A stretch of DNA of 64,000 bases. It comes from Thiobacillus sp. GTDB taxonomy: Bacteria; Pseudomonadota; Gammaproteobacteria; Burkholderiales; Thiobacillaceae. Under the pieces are notes generated by a model. That model saw only the letters and a list, made by a program, of their open reading frames with translations, did not search any database and had not been told where the DNA came from. The first letter of the stretch is position 1, and the number at the start of each line of letters is the position of its first letter. A program made the position numbers and the translations under genes. Location: contig JAIBEI010000047.1 in assembly GCA_019459055.1 (NCBI GenBank), forward strand, positions 37,786 to 101,785, in the 5' to 3' direction. Positions 16,890 to 28,528 of this stretch are shown in pieces.

Positions 16890-19018
16890 GCTTGCTCCCC
16901 GGCCGCATCGGAAACAGGCAGTGCAATGCGGATGACAGCACCGCCCGATTTGAGATTTTCAATCTGAATTTTGCCATGATGCTCTTCGACGATCTTTTTG
17001 ACGATGGCCAGGCCCAGGCCCGTTCCCTTGGCCTTGGTGGTTGCATAGGGTTCGAACAGCCGCGTCATCAGGTGCTCCGGAAACCCGGCTCCATTGTCTG
17101 TTACGGTCAGATAAACAGCATCGTTATCAAGGTGCGTGCCGACCTCGACCCTCGGCGCGGGATGGCCGGTCAGCGCATCCTGCGCATTTTGCAACAGATT
17201 ATGAATCACCTGACGCAATAATGTGGAGTCGCCCGCGATGCGTGGCAAGCCGGCATCGAGATGCAGCTGCAGCCCGAGCGCCCTGGCGTCATACAGCGCC
17301 AGCACTTCGCGCACCAGCGCATTCAGATCGGTCGCCTCGAGCCGGGCGCGCGGCATCCGCGCATAGTTGGCGAAAGCGTCGACCATGCTTTTCATCGCAG
17401 CGACCTGGTTGACGATGGTTTGCGTGGCGCGCGCCAGGAATTCGGCGTCCGCCGCTTCCAGCCGTCCGTCCAGCTTGCGCGCGATGCGCTCAGCCGACAA
17501 TTGGATCGGGGTGAGCGGATTCTTGATCTCGTGCGCCAGCCGGCGCGCCACCTCGCTCCAGGCGGCATTGCGCTCGGCGTCGATCAGCTTGGTGACGTCG
17601 TCGAAGACCAGCACATAACCGCGCTCGACTCCGGGCGGCAGGCGGGTGCCGCGCAGCAGCAGCGACTGGTTGCCGCCGTGACCCGCATAGTCGATCTGTT
17701 CCTGCCATTCGCCCTCGTGCTCGGCAAAACGCGCCGCAACCGTGGCCCCGAACGCGTGCAGTGCCTCGTCCGGCTGGCCCAGTTCGGCAAGCGGGTGGGC
17801 GTCGAACGCGGCATCCGCCACCCCGAGAATCTGCGCGGCCGCACTGTTCACAGTGCGTACCCGCAGCGCTTCGTCGAGCACCACCACGCCGGATGACAGG
17901 TTGGCCAGCACGCGCTCCAGAAAGGCCTTGGCCTGCTCGGTCTGCTGATGGTTCCGCGCGACCTGTTCGCGCGCCTCGGACAGCTGGCGCGTCATGCGGT
18001 TGAACGACTGGATCAGCACGCCCAGCTCGTCGCGGCTATTCACCGACGGCATCTGCGAGAAATCGCCCTTGGCCACGGCGCGGGTGCCGCGCGCCAGCGA
18101 GCGCAACGGCGCGCCAAGGCGCTCCGACAGCAGATAGGCGATGACAAGGGTCATCAGCAGCGCCAGCATCAGGGTCAGCGTCAGCGCCACGCCGTAGATG
18201 CGCTTCAGCCCCAGCCGCGACACAGCGATCTGCTGGTATTCCTGATACGCCAGCTGCACCGCCTGCGCGTCGCGCGCCAGGCCGGCGGGCACCGGCTGCA
18301 CCAGCTGCAGCACGCGCGTTTCGCCGGCCAGCGCGCTGGTATACACCGGCACGATGACACGCATGATGAGCCCGCGCTCGGCCACTTCCTCGATCCGGCT
18401 GTAGGGCTGCTGCTGGCGCACCTGCCACAGCACGCTGCGCTCGGGCAGCACCGGCAGCAGGGTGCCGCGCTCGCCGCTGAGGTGGGCAATGACGCCGCCG
18501 CGTTCGTCGAACAGGGTCAGCTCCTGCACCGCGCTCTGCTCGCGCAGGATCGACAGGCTGGTAATGGTCGAGCCGATACCCTCGTCCGTCAGGGTCAGCG
18601 CCATGCGCTGGGCTTTTTTGTCCAGCTCGCGCAGCAGGTCGTCGAGCGCGGCGTGGCCGAGGTTGACGCCGGAGGTCAATGCGTTGTCGACCCGCACATC
18701 GAACCAGGTCTCGATCGAACGGTTGAGAAAGAACACCGAGGCGCCATACACCACCAGGCCGGGCAGCATGGCGACGACGCCGAACATCAGCAACAATTTC
18801 AAGGTGAGCTTGGCGCCGAACACCCCGCGGCGGATGCGTTTTTGCAGCCACCACAGGCGCCAGCCCAGCAGCACCAGCAGCGCCACGCCGAGCACGCTGC
18901 CACCGATGAACAGGGTGGGCAGGGTGTCGGAGAGGGGGCTGCTGCCGCTGCTGGCATCGAACAGCAGGAACAGCAGCACAATGCCCATGATCAGGGCGGC
19001 GACAATCAGACTTCGCAT
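16886..19018 (-). CDS. NtrY-like sensor histidine kinase
   Basis: 710 residues, inner membrane. Three hydrophobic segments near the N-terminus (about 4-24, 34-57, 75-98), a large extracytoplasmic region to about 275, a further membrane segment (LTLMLALLMTLVIAYLL), HAMP (about 300-355), a PAS domain, HisKA with the H-box RRLAHEIKNPLTP, and HATPase with N-box HNLLQNAQDAL, DNGAGFP and GTGLGLAIVKK. This is the NtrY arrangement; homologues respond to nitrogen or redox/envelope state. Its partner is the overlapping NtrX-like gene. Its start overlaps the DUF4390 gene stop by one base (TGATG), showing translational coupling. Confidence 0.93.
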   Translation of the reverse strand: MRSLIVAALIMGIVLLFLLFDASSGSSPLSDTLPTLFIGGSVLGVALLVLLGWRLWWLQKRIRRGVFGAKLTLKLLLMFGVVAMLPGLVVYGASVFFLNRSIETWFDVRVDNALTSGVNLGHAALDDLLRELDKKAQRMALTLTDEGIGSTITSLSILREQSAVQELTLFDERGGVIAHLSGERGTLLPVLPERSVLWQVRQQQPYSRIEEVAERGLIMRVIVPVYTSALAGETRVLQLVQPVPAGLARDAQAVQLAYQEYQQIAVSRLGLKRIYGVALTLTLMLALLMTLVIAYLLSERLGAPLRSLARGTRAVAKGDFSQMPSVNSRDELGVLIQSFNRMTRQLSEAREQVARNHQQTEQAKAFLERVLANLSSGVVVLDEALRVRTVNSAAAQILGVADAAFDAHPLAELGQPDEALHAFGATVAARFAEHEGEWQEQIDYAGHGGNQSLLLRGTRLPPGVERGYVLVFDDVTKLIDAERNAAWSEVARRLAHEIKNPLTPIQLSAERIARKLDGRLEAADAEFLARATQTIVNQVAAMKSMVDAFANYARMPRARLEATDLNALVREVLALYDARALGLQLHLDAGLPRIAGDSTLLRQVIHNLLQNAQDALTGHPAPRVEVGTHLDNDAVYLTVTDNGAGFPEHLMTRLFEPYATTKAKGTGLGLAIVKKIVEEHHGKIQIENLKSGGAVIRIALPVSDAAGEQA

Positions 19019-19596
19019 CAGGGCAAAGGGGGTGGGGCAGGTAACGCGGGCGCCTCAAACGACCAGCCGTACCACGGGGTGGAGAATTCCCATTTGTCGC
19101 TGGTGACCGCGCCGATGGACAGCGGCTTGGGCAATTGCGCGGTGTCGAGGCGCAGGCGCAGGCGGGCGTCGTAGCGACGTCCGGTTTTAAGCGCGCCGCG
19201 CTCCAGCACCTGCCAGCTTTCCACCCGCCCCAGCAAGGCCAGCGCCTCGTCCAGCGTGGCGGTGGTCTGCGTGGTGTAGCCGGTTTCAACGACATAGCGG
19301 CGCAGCAGCAGGTGGTAATAAATCCGCATCTTGCGAACCGGCTCGGCGATGCTTTCGTCCAGCCACCAGTTGCGCGGCCGGGTCAGTTCAAGGTTCAGCT
19401 GGAAGTGCAGATTGATGCCGCGAGTCAGTGCATCTTCCAGGGTGGGGTTGAGCGCGATATCGATGTCCGCATCCAGCACATAACCCTGTGGCGAAGCCTG
19501 GATAACCGCCTGTTTGACCGCGCTCCTGTCGTTGGCCAGCGCCCCGCCAGCCACGCCCAGCCAGCAGCCCAGCCACAGCGCCGCCAGCCAGCGCAA
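19018..19596 (-). CDS. DUF4390 secreted protein
   Basis: About 192 residues from a TTG at 19596, which gives a clean signal peptide (RWLAALWLGCWLGVAGGALA). An alternative ATG pair at 19641/19638 would overlap rsmB by about 38 bases and add a non-hydrophobic N-terminus; I prefer the TTG but only moderately. The mature part has the DUF4390 pattern, with DADIDIALNPTLEDALTRGI and a WxW-rich segment. The gene regularly sits between rsmB and the NtrY-like kinase in betaproteobacteria; a sensory or periplasmic partner role for the kinase is a reasonable guess but unproven. Confidence 0.78.
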   Translation of the reverse strand: MRWLAALWLGCWLGVAGGALANDRSAVKQAVIQASPQGYVLDADIDIALNPTLEDALTRGINLHFQLNLELTRPRNWWLDESIAEPVRKMRIYYHLLLRRYVVETGYTTQTTATLDEALALLGRVESWQVLERGALKTGRRYDARLRLRLDTAQLPKPLSIGAVTSDKWEFSTPWYGWSFEAPALPAPPPLP

Positions 19597-19603
19597 AGCC
19601 GGC

Positions 19604-20860
19604 TCAGGTCTTGCGCAGCAGGGCGTAAAAAAAGCCATCATGCTCGGCAGCGGGCAGCAACGACCCGTCGGACAAAGGTTCAGGAAGCGGACAGCGTTCG
19701 GCGTCTCCCGTGTGGCGCGCCAGAAACGCACGCACCTGCCCGTCGTTTTCTTCATTGAAGAGGGAGCAAGTGGCGTAAAGCAATGTACCACCCGGGGCCA
19801 GCAGTCGCCAGAGCGCCTCCAGCATAACGGCCTGCTGCGCGGCAAATTGAGGGATATCGTCGGGGCGGCGCAGCCACTTGATGTCGGGGTTGCGGCGCAC
19901 CACGCCGGAGGCGCTGCACGGCACGTCGGCCAGGATACGGTCGAACGGCCGGCCATCCCACCAGGCATCGGGCTGCGCGGCGTCGCCCTGAATGAGCGTG
20001 GCGGAGCGTTGCAGCCGGTTGAGGTTTTCCTCCACCCGCGCCAGCCGCGTGACGTCAAGGTCGAGCGCGGTCAGGCTCGCCTCGGCGCGCTCCAGGATGT
20101 GGCCGGTCTTGCCGCCGGGCGCAGCGCAGGCATCGAGCACACGTTCGCCCGGCTGCGCATCCAGCAGACGCGCCGCCCACTGCGCCCCGGCGTCCTGCAC
20201 CGACACGTCGCCCTGATCGAAGCCGGGAAGCGTGTGCACTGGCACCGCCTTGTCGAGGGTGACCGCATCCGGGCCGGTTTGCCACGCCGGCAGGCCGGCC
20301 TCCGCCAGACGCTGCAGGTAGCTCGCCACGTCGCCGTGGCGGCAATTGACGCGCAGGGTGAACGGCGGATGCTGCTGGCTGGCTTCGAGAATGCCCTGCC
20401 AGTGCGCGGGATGTTCGGCCTGCAGTTTGGCGATCCACCAGTCGGGATGCGACCAGCGCGCGCGCGGCTGCTCGTCCGCAAGCTTTTCCAGCTCGGCGCG
20501 GCGACGCTGAAAATTACGCAGCACCGCGTTGGCCAGCCCGCGCCGCCAGCCCTCGCCCGCCGCGGTGACCGCGTTGTGCACCACGGCATGCGCCGGTGCC
20601 CGGGTGTAGGCCAGCTGGTATAGCGCCACGCGCAGCAGCCAGCCAAGCTCGGGGTCGGTCAGCGGGCGCTCCAGCAGCGCCTCCAGCCAGGCATCCAGGC
20701 GCCCCAGATGGCGCAGGCTGCCGTACACGATGTCCTGCAGGGCGCCGCGCTCGCCCGGCGTTTCCAGTTGGTGCAGGCGCCGCGGCAGCACCTGGTGCAG
20801 CGCCGCGCCAGCAAGCACTTCTTCGAGCGCGCCGGCGGCCAGTTTTTGCAGATTACGCAT
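19604..20860 (-). CDS. rsmB: 16S rRNA (cytosine-967-C5)-methyltransferase RsmB
   Basis: 418 residues. N-terminal NusB-like RNA-binding domain (about 1-130) followed by a SAM-dependent RNA m5C methyltransferase. SAM motif is LDACAAPGGKTGHILE (about residue 240), and the two catalytic Cys motifs are DVPCSASGVVRRNPDIKW and YATCSLFNEEND. Modifies C967 of 16S rRNA. Starts at ATG 20860. About 120 bases without a gene separate it from fmt upstream; I see no feature in that gap. Family call is firm. Confidence 0.96.
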   Translation of the reverse strand: MRNLQKLAAGALEEVLAGAALHQVLPRRLHQLETPGERGALQDIVYGSLRHLGRLDAWLEALLERPLTDPELGWLLRVALYQLAYTRAPAHAVVHNAVTAAGEGWRRGLANAVLRNFQRRRAELEKLADEQPRARWSHPDWWIAKLQAEHPAHWQGILEASQQHPPFTLRVNCRHGDVASYLQRLAEAGLPAWQTGPDAVTLDKAVPVHTLPGFDQGDVSVQDAGAQWAARLLDAQPGERVLDACAAPGGKTGHILERAEASLTALDLDVTRLARVEENLNRLQRSATLIQGDAAQPDAWWDGRPFDRILADVPCSASGVVRRNPDIKWLRRPDDIPQFAAQQAVMLEALWRLLAPGGTLLYATCSLFNEENDGQVRAFLARHTGDAERCPLPEPLSDGSLLPAAEHDGFFYALLRKT

Positions 20861-20981
20861 GGTGGGACATGCCCCGGTTAGTCGGTTGATTCATGGGATT
20901 CCAGCCGCAGCGATGAGCGGCGGATGATAGCAGGACGCGCGCGAATCGCCGGATGCCGACACCGGCGGCCCGAAGCGGGTC

Positions 20982-21953
20982 TCAGACGCCGAAATGGGTG
21001 CCGGCCGGCAACGGCCGGCCGGCAAGAAACGCCGCGGCCGTCATCCGTTTACCACCCGCTGGCTGAAGCTCCTGCAAGGCCAGCGCGCCGCCGCCGCAGG
21101 CGACCAGCAGCCGGTCCGCCTCCGCAAGCAGCACGGTGCCGGCTTCATGCGATCTTTCCTGGGCGGGAGCCCGTAGAACGCCGGCGTCCTTTGGGGCGCC
21201 CGAGCCGGCGACAAGGTGCGCCGACCAGATCTTCAACGGCGCGCCGTCCAGCAGCGTCCATGCGCCGGGCACCGGATTGTAGGCGCGCACCGCACGCGCC
21301 AGCGCGTCGGCGGGCTGGCGCCAGTCGAGCCGGGCTTCTTCCTTGCTCAGTTTGGCGGCGTAGGTGGCTTGGGCGTCGTCCTGCGCCTGCGGCACCAGCG
21401 CGGGATGATTCGCCAGCGCCGCGACGATCGCGGCGGCGCCGGCGGCGGCCAGGGTGTCGTGCAGGCTGGCGGCGGTATCGGTTTCTAGGATCGGCACCAC
21501 CGTTTTGGAGAGCATCGCCCCGGTGTCGAGCCCGGCGTCCATCTGCATGATGGTGATGCCGGTCTCCAGGTCGCCCGCCAGGATCGCGTGCTGGATCGGC
21601 GCCGCACCGCGCCAGCGCGGCAGCAGCGAGGCGTGGATGTTGAGGCAGCCCAGGCGCGGCAGGTCCAACACCGCCTGCGGCAGAATCAGGCCGTAGGCGG
21701 CGACCACCATGACATCGGCATCCGCTGCGCGCAGTACGGCCTCGGCCTCGGCCGTTCTCAGGCTGGCGGGCTGAACCAGCGACAGGCCACGCGCCAGCGC
21801 CGCCTGCTTGACCGCGCTGGGCGCGAGCTTCATGCCGCGCCCGGCCGGACGGTCGGGCTGGGTCAGCACCAGGGCGATATCGTGCCCGGCGGCGGCCAGG
21901 GCGTTGAGGGCGGCCGCCGCAAACGGCGGCGTGCCGGCAAAGACGATGCGCAC
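20982..21953 (-). CDS. fmt: Methionyl-tRNA formyltransferase
   Basis: 323 residues. Formylates Met-tRNA(fMet) with 10-formyl-THF for translation initiation. The N-terminus [16 protein letters not shown] and the catalytic region [20 protein letters not shown] (Asn, His) with [17 protein letters not shown] are diagnostic; a C-terminal OB-like domain follows. A short stretch near residue 265 ([17 protein letters not shown]) looks longer than in most relatives, but the total length is still in the normal range. Lies 8 bases after def; the def-fmt pair is the classic arrangement. Confidence 0.96.
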   Translation of the reverse strand: MRIVFAGTPPFAAAALNALAAAGHDIALVLTQPDRPAGRGMKLAPSAVKQAALARGLSLVQPASLRTAEAEAVLRAADADVMVVAAYGLILPQAVLDLPRLGCLNIHASLLPRWRGAAPIQHAILAGDLETGITIMQMDAGLDTGAMLSKTVVPILETDTAASLHDTLAAAGAAAIVAALANHPALVPQAQDDAQATYAAKLSKEEARLDWRQPADALARAVRAYNPVPGAWTLLDGAPLKIWSAHLVAGSGAPKDAGVLRAPAQERSHEAGTVLLAEADRLLVACGGGALALQELQPAGGKRMTAAAFLAGRPLPAGTHFGV

Positions 21954-21961
21954 GGGCCGGC

Positions 21962-22495
21962 TCAGAGCGACGCGCGCACCGGCGCGGCATCGGGCCGGTG
22001 TTCGCGCGCCTGTTTGGCCAGTTTGGCCCTGATGCGGTTGCGTTTGAGGTTGGACAGATAATCGACGAACACCTTGCCCATCAGGTGATCCATTTCATGC
22101 TGGATGCATACCGCCAGCAGGCCGTCGGCGTCCAGCTCGAAGGACTTGCCAGCGCGATCGAGCGCACGCACGGTGACGCGCTCGGCGCGCTGGACCCGGT
22201 CGAAAACGCCGGGCACCGACAGGCAGCCTTCCTCGCTTTCCTCGCGCCCCGACTGGGCGACGATTTCAGGATTGATGAAGACGCGCAGCGCATCATGGGT
22301 TTCGGAAATGTCGATGACGATGATGCGCTCGTGGACGTTGATCTGTGTCGCCGCCAGGCCAATTCCGGGGGCCGCGTACATGGTCTCGGCCATGTCGTCG
22401 ACCAGTTTGCGGATGCGCGCATCGACTGTGGCCACGGGCTTGGCGACGGTGTGCAGGCGGGCATCGGGATAATGCAAGATATCGAGTCTGGCCAT
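21962..22495 (-). CDS. def: Peptide deformylase
   Basis: 177 residues. Removes the N-formyl group from nascent proteins. All three motifs are present: GIGLAATQI (motif 1), EEGCLSVPG (motif 2, Cys metal ligand) and QHEMDHLMG (motif 3, HExxH-type ligand pair). First gene of the minus-strand run, diverging from the LysM gene across 160 bases (22496-22655) that must hold both promoters. That gap is AT-rich relative to the neighbours. Confidence 0.97.
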   Translation of the reverse strand: MARLDILHYPDARLHTVAKPVATVDARIRKLVDDMAETMYAAPGIGLAATQINVHERIIVIDISETHDALRVFINPEIVAQSGREESEEGCLSVPGVFDRVQRAERVTVRALDRAGKSFELDADGLLAVCIQHEMDHLMGKVFVDYLSNLKRNRIRAKLAKQAREHRPDAAPVRASL

Positions 22496-22655
22496 AAAAA
22501 AGGTTTACGAATGAAGGAGCTGGGTGCACACTTTGATGCGAAATCCGCATCCAAATTTGCAACGCCCTAAATATAAGGCGGCGGATAGCCGTAAGCTAAG
22601 CGCACAGTATATTTTCAACGCAAAATTAGACAAGATTTAAGTGGAGGGTTCCCCC

Positions 22656-23927
22656 GTGCGTCAATTCGTTATTTCTCTTGCCCTGTTGCTGGCGATGCCT
22701 GCGTTGGCCGACACCCTGAAACTGCAGGACAACGCGCCCGACACCTATGTCGTGGTCAAGGGCGACACCCTGTGGGACATCTCCGGACGTTTTCTCAAGG
22801 ATCCGTGGCGCTGGCCGCAAATCTGGAACCTGAATCGCGAGGAGATCAAGAATCCGCACTGGATCTATCCCGGTGACCTCGTCGTGCTCGACCGCAGCGG
22901 CACGGAACCGCGGCTGTCGCTGGTCAAGGGCGGCAGCAACGGCCTGCCGACGGTCAAGCTGTCGCCCGGCGTACGCGCAACCGACATCGGGGACGAAGCC
23001 ATTCCCGCCATTCCGATCAGTGCCATCCACGCCTTTTTGAACCAGCCGCTCCTGGTCAGCGATGACATGCTTGAAAAAGCACCGCAGATCATCGGCAGCA
23101 ACGAAGAGCGCGTCATCATGACCTCCGGCGATACCGTTTACGCGACCAGCGATGAATCGGGCACCACGCGGTGGCAGGTTTATCGCAAAGGCCAGGCGCT
23201 GACGAATCCGGACGATGGCGAGCTTCTCGGCCATGAAGCGGAATATCTGGGCGACGCGGAAACCGTGACGCCCGGCAACCCGCAAAAACTGCAGATCACC
23301 CGGGTTAGTCAGGAAATCCTCCCCCAGGACAAGCTGATCCCGGCCCGGGAAGTTACCCAGTTCGAGTTTGTGCCGCACGCTCCGGAAAAGCCAATTTCCG
23401 GCAAAGTGATTTCTGCCTACGGATTGACGGGGCACGCGAACGCGGGACGTTACCAGACCGTCGTCATCAATCGCGGCGCTCAAGACGGCCTCGAACCGGG
23501 CCATGTGCTGGCCGTTTACCGTGCCGGCAAAGTGGTCAAAATCGACAAGGCCGGGCGCCAGCGCTGGGTTTATCTGGATTCCGGTTGCATCAAGCCCGGA
23601 GAAGAGGTCAGCTACGACCAGTTTTACCAGCCCGGCAAGGTGATGGAAGACTGCAGTCCAAGCGCAGAAGTGCAAGCAGGCCCCTGGGCCTACCTGGACG
23701 TGGGCTGCCTGAAGCCGGGCAAGAAGGTCAGCTTCAACCAGTTCTTCGACCCCAGGGAAGTCTACGATCGGGGATGCACGGACAAAAAACAGACCGAATC
23801 GGTGCAGCTTCCGGATGCGCGAACGGGCCTGGTCATGGTGTACCGCGTGTTCGACCGCGTGTCGTACGCGCTCATCATGCAGTCCGAGCGGCCGGTCTAC
23901 CTGCTCGACACGGTGAAAAACCCCTGA
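22656..23927 (+). CDS. LysM-domain secreted protein with duplicated Cys-containing repeat
   Basis: 423 residues from GTG 22656, chosen because GGAGGG (22643-22648) sits 7 bases upstream and the protein then begins with a signal peptide (VRQFVISLALLLAMPALA). Residues about 32-85 are a LysM peptidoglycan-binding domain (VVVKGDTLWDISGRFL, WPQIWNLNREEI). The C-terminal part resembles LysM proteins encoded next to dprA in many betaproteobacteria, but residues about 303-382 hold two tandem 40-residue units, each starting W(V/A)YLD and having a GC(I/L)KPG core and a second Cys. I have not seen this insertion as a standard part of the family. Envelope-associated; exact role unknown. Confidence 0.85.
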   Translation: MRQFVISLALLLAMPALADTLKLQDNAPDTYVVVKGDTLWDISGRFLKDPWRWPQIWNLNREEIKNPHWIYPGDLVVLDRSGTEPRLSLVKGGSNGLPTVKLSPGVRATDIGDEAIPAIPISAIHAFLNQPLLVSDDMLEKAPQIIGSNEERVIMTSGDTVYATSDESGTTRWQVYRKGQALTNPDDGELLGHEAEYLGDAETVTPGNPQKLQITRVSQEILPQDKLIPAREVTQFEFVPHAPEKPISGKVISAYGLTGHANAGRYQTVVINRGAQDGLEPGHVLAVYRAGKVVKIDKAGRQRWVYLDSGCIKPGEEVSYDQFYQPGKVMEDCSPSAEVQAGPWAYLDVGCLKPGKKVSFNQFFDPREVYDRGCTDKKQTESVQLPDARTGLVMVYRVFDRVSYALIMQSERPVYLLDTVKNP

Positions 23928-23957
23928 GCATGCACGCGCCCGAAAGACACATCGAGC

Positions 23958-25025
23958 GTGCCTGACGCCTGGCTGCGCCTCGCCCTCGCCCCAGGCGTCG
24001 GCAACACCAGCCTGATCCGCCTGCTGACGGCCTTCGGTTCCCCGGAGGCCGTTTTGGCGTCCGGGCGCGGCGCGCTGACGGCGCATCTTTCCCGCGCACA
24101 ATGCGACGCGTTGCTGGACGAACCCGACACCGCGCTGCTGGACGCCGCGCACGCCTGGCTCGCCCAGCCCGGCAACAGCCTGATGACGCTGGCGGACGAG
24201 GACTATCCGAAAAGTCTGCTCGAGATCGCCGATCCCCCCGCCGTGCTGTATTGCAAGGGGCGGCGCAACCTGTTGAGCCAGCCCTGCCTCGGCATCGTCG
24301 GCAGCCGCAACGCCACGCCGCAGGGGGTGCGCGACGCCGAGGCATTCGCCCACGCGCTGTCCGACGCCGGACTCACCATCGTCAGCGGGCTGGCACTCGG
24401 CATCGACGCCGCCGCACACCGCGGCGGGCTGGCCGGCGCCGGCTCGAGCGTTGCCATCATCGGCACCGGGCTCGATCGCATCTATCCCGCGCGCAACAAG
24501 GCACTGGCGCACCAGCTGGCTGAAAACGGGCTGATCGTATCGGAGTTCGCACTCGGAACGGCCCCCCTGCCCGGCCACTTTCCGCGCCGCAACCGGCTGA
24601 TCAGCGGCTTGAGCCGCGGCGTGCTGGTGGTGGAAGCTGCGCCCAACAGCGGTTCGCTGATCACCGCCCGGGTGGCGACCGAACAGGGGCGCGAGGTGTT
24701 CGCCATTCCCGGTTCGATCCATTCGCCGCTGGCGCGCGGCTGCCATGCATTGATCAAGCAGGGCGCCAAGCTGGTCGAATCCGCCGCCGACATTCTCGAC
24801 GAACTGGCGTGGCAGCAGCGGCTGGCATCGCCGGTATTGCGGGTGCTGGCCGAAACCCGGTCTGACCCAATACTGGATGCGCTGGACGGCGCGCCGACCA
24901 CCCTTGACACGCTGGCACAAAGAACCGGGTTGACGCTGGAAGCGCTTTCAGCGAAGCTGTTGGCGCTTGAACTGGACGGGCGGATTGCTTCCTTGCCCGG
25001 CGGGCGTTACCAAAAAATTCACTGA
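23958..25025 (+). CDS. dprA: DNA-processing protein DprA
   Basis: 355 residues. Loads RecA on incoming single-stranded DNA in natural transformation; also widely conserved without competence. Rossmann-fold core residues 85-290 with LGIVGSRNATPQG, IVSGLALGIDAAAHRGG and the Arg/Lys-rich nucleic-acid site PRRNRLISGLS; a C-terminal winged-helix (DMprA-type) domain from about 300. The start is GTG 23958. Preceded by the LysM gene and followed by smg, the usual order in betaproteobacteria. Confidence 0.94.
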   Translation: MPDAWLRLALAPGVGNTSLIRLLTAFGSPEAVLASGRGALTAHLSRAQCDALLDEPDTALLDAAHAWLAQPGNSLMTLADEDYPKSLLEIADPPAVLYCKGRRNLLSQPCLGIVGSRNATPQGVRDAEAFAHALSDAGLTIVSGLALGIDAAAHRGGLAGAGSSVAIIGTGLDRIYPARNKALAHQLAENGLIVSEFALGTAPLPGHFPRRNRLISGLSRGVLVVEAAPNSGSLITARVATEQGREVFAIPGSIHSPLARGCHALIKQGAKLVESAADILDELAWQQRLASPVLRVLAETRSDPILDALDGAPTTLDTLAQRTGLTLEALSAKLLALELDGRIASLPGGRYQKIH

Positions 25026-25029
25026 CACT

Positions 25030-25476
25030 ATGCTCGACATTCTGGTTTACCTCTACGAAAGCTTCCGCATGGCGGAGTTGGCGCCCGATCGTGACGCGCT
25101 GGAAAAGCGCCTGTTTGCCGCCGGTTTCGAAGAAGCCGACATCAACGCCGCGCTCGACTGGTACGCCAACCTCTCCGGCAGCGCCACCCACGAGCGGCTG
25201 GCGCTGGCCTTCGACCGCCATTACGCGCCCGAAGAGCTGGAGCGCCTGAACGACGCCTGCCGCAACGAACTGACCTACCTGGTCTGTGCGCAGGTGCTCG
25301 ACCCCGAATCGCGCGAATGGGTGATTTCCGGTCTGATGGCGCTGGGCGGCGAAGACATCGAACCCGACCACGTGCGCTGGATGACCCTGATCGTGCTTTG
25401 GAGCCGCGGGCTGATCGAACACTTCACCCACCTGGAAGACATGCTGCTGAACCACGAGCCAGGACGTCTGCATTAA
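25030..25476 (+). CDS. smg: Smg family protein (DUF494)
   Basis: 148 residues from ATG 25030, four bases after the dprA stop. MLDILVYLYESF at the N-terminus and LIVLWSRGLIEHFTHLEDMLL near the end are the DUF494/Smg signature. Genes of this family commonly lie between dprA and topA; no biochemical function is established. Upstream in-frame starts inside dprA are rejected because the family begins at this Met. Confidence 0.92.
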   Translation: MLDILVYLYESFRMAELAPDRDALEKRLFAAGFEEADINAALDWYANLSGSATHERLALAFDRHYAPEELERLNDACRNELTYLVCAQVLDPESREWVISGLMALGGEDIEPDHVRWMTLIVLWSRGLIEHFTHLEDMLLNHEPGRLH

Positions 25477-25488
25477 TAAAGTAAAACC

Positions 25489-28064
<2,576 letters not shown>

Positions 28065-28068
<4 letters not shown>

Positions 28069-28451
28069 GTTCGCCCCCCAGCCTGCTCATGGTGAATGCC
28101 TTCATCGGCACGGCCGGCTACAAAAAACTGTATCAGGAACTGGGATACGCGGTCGTTACCGAATGGTCGGAGCGCCGCGCCATCAGCCTGATGCGCAAAA
28201 CACCGCCCGCCGTCATCGTGGCTGATTTTTACCACCAGACCGATTTCCGCGACCGCCTGTCCAACCTCGAGTCCCTGCTGGCCACGGCGCAAGGCCTACC
28301 CAATACCCGTATCCTGGTTTTTTATGAAACAGCGCACCAGGCTGTACTGGACAAAGTTTGCCAGCGTTTGCGCGTCGATATCGCGCTGCCGATGCCCGTG
28401 GACGAAGCGAATTTACGAGCCACTCTCACATCCTGGCTTGATTGTTGCTGA
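28065..28451 (+). CDS. Small receiver-like hypothetical protein coupled to topA
   Basis: 128 residues, starting at an ATGA overlap with topA. The predicted alternation of strands and helices (SLLMVNAF, VIVADFYHQTDF, TRILVFYE, RVDIALPMPVDEANL) resembles a CheY-type receiver fold, and Asp in VIVADF sits where a phospho-acceptor would be. The acidic pair at the end of strand 1 and the conserved Lys are missing, so phosphorylation is doubtful. Possibly a pseudo-receiver; no named family recognised. Confidence 0.55.
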
Positions 28452-28528
28452 TCCTTGGTTCAAGAAAACGGCCCGCACGCCCGTTATCTAGCTGAACCTC
28501 ATTCAACCCTTAAAGAGTGGAAACAATC

